Assembly: GCA_021807675.1 (NCBI GenBank)
Contig: JAKBCR010000024.1
Coordinates: 1 to 32,399 of the forward strand
Direction of reading: 5' to 3'
DNA: 32,399 nt
DNA from: Pseudomonadota bacterium
Lineage (GTDB): Bacteria > Pseudomonadota > Gammaproteobacteria > Steroidobacterales > Steroidobacteraceae
The notes beneath the pieces are model-generated. The model saw nothing but the letters and a program-made list of their open reading frames with translations. It had not been told where the DNA came from and searched no databases. The position numbers were made by a program, and so were the translations under genes. Positions 32,390-32,399 of the stretch are shown in pieces. How positions within the stretch are numbered: position 1 is the stretch's first letter; each line of letters opens with the position of its first letter.

Positions 32390-32399
32390 ATGTCGACTC
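32390..32399 (+). CDS. Start of a gene cut by the window edge
   Basis: ATGTCGACTC at the extreme right end is preceded, with seven bases spacing, by GGAGGAG (32376-32382), the strongest kind of ribosome site, and lies after the VOC terminator. Only three codons (Met-Ser-Thr) are visible, so the product is unknown. Confidence 0.55.

Noticed and set aside
1-32399. CRISPR arrays, tRNA or rRNA genes, and insertion sequence transposases
   Set aside because: No regularly spaced repeats, no tRNA-like cloverleaf and no transposase motif were seen. The only repeats are the dispersed 15-17-bp sequence, the short tandem at 13068-13089 and the operator-like repeats.

Overview
The window is high-GC proteobacterial DNA. 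A fragment of a TonB-dependent receptor and two periplasmic quinoproteins point to a Gram-negative. The gene content (several soluble P450s, adrenodoxin-type ferredoxins, small carboxymuconolactone-decarboxylase-like and SnoaL-like proteins, a steroid-dehydrogenase-like flavoprotein) resembles catabolic regions of sphingomonads or Steroidobacter/Nevskia-type bacteria. That placement is inference, because no rRNA or tRNA gene is present to test it. Almost every gene is an oxidoreductase, hydrolase, CoA-handling enzyme or local regulator, so the best reading is an accessory catabolic region for a hydrophobic terpenoid-, steroid- or polycyclic-like compound. The substrate cannot be read from the sequence.

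Layout, left to right. 94-2863: a KstD-like flavoprotein (-) diverges from an SDR dehydrogenase (+). 2921-7099: a minus-strand operon of P450, acyl-CoA synthetase and amidohydrolase. 7343-10233: the divergent plus-strand set of AraC regulator, [2Fe-2S] ferredoxin and a second, unrelated amidohydrolase. 10312-11992: an atypical crotonase and a CMD-like protein (-), diverging from an alpha/beta hydrolase (12161-13033, +). 13034-14290: a scarred stretch with hairpins, repeats, a truncated TonB receptor and possible gene relics. 14291-15130: a tyrosine-phosphatase-like protein. 15191-16774: ferredoxin, SnoaL-like protein and metallo-beta-lactamase-fold protein (-), diverging from P450 number 2 (17053-18303). 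18254-19309: a second AraC regulator. 19580-23707: two PQQ-dependent, cytochrome c-fused dehydrogenases tail to tail. 24104-26853: an iorA/iorB-like molybdenum hydroxylase pair. 26984-27838: a phytanoyl-CoA dioxygenase-like protein. 28201-30716: P450 number 3, CMD-like protein and SMP-30-like protein (-), diverging from a TetR regulator (30803). 31698-32231: a VOC protein. A new gene begins at the right edge.

A plausible division of labour (inference): the P450s, fed by the two ferredoxins, hydroxylate the substrate in the cytoplasm. The PQQ dehydrogenases and the Tat-exported molybdenum enzyme oxidise alcohol and aldehyde groups in the periplasm. The acyl-CoA synthetase, crotonase and hydrolases then carry out CoA-dependent and hydrolytic breakdown. 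No ferredoxin reductase, PQQ biosynthesis gene or molybdopterin cytosine dinucleotide maturation gene is in the window, so these must be supplied from elsewhere.

The most interesting signals are these. (1) The PQQ dehydrogenase pair carries the Asp-Tyr-Asp signature associated with lanthanide-dependent enzymes, but lacks the usual vicinal Cys pair and has Asp in place of the metal-binding Glu. (2) A 31-bp block is conserved between the promoters of PQQ dehydrogenase 1 and iorAB. (3) A 17-bp repeat (core GCGCTGGATCC) recurs only in non-coding gaps, once next to a run of three hairpins. (4) Direct repeats with a 21-bp period in two divergent promoter regions look like AraC-family operators.
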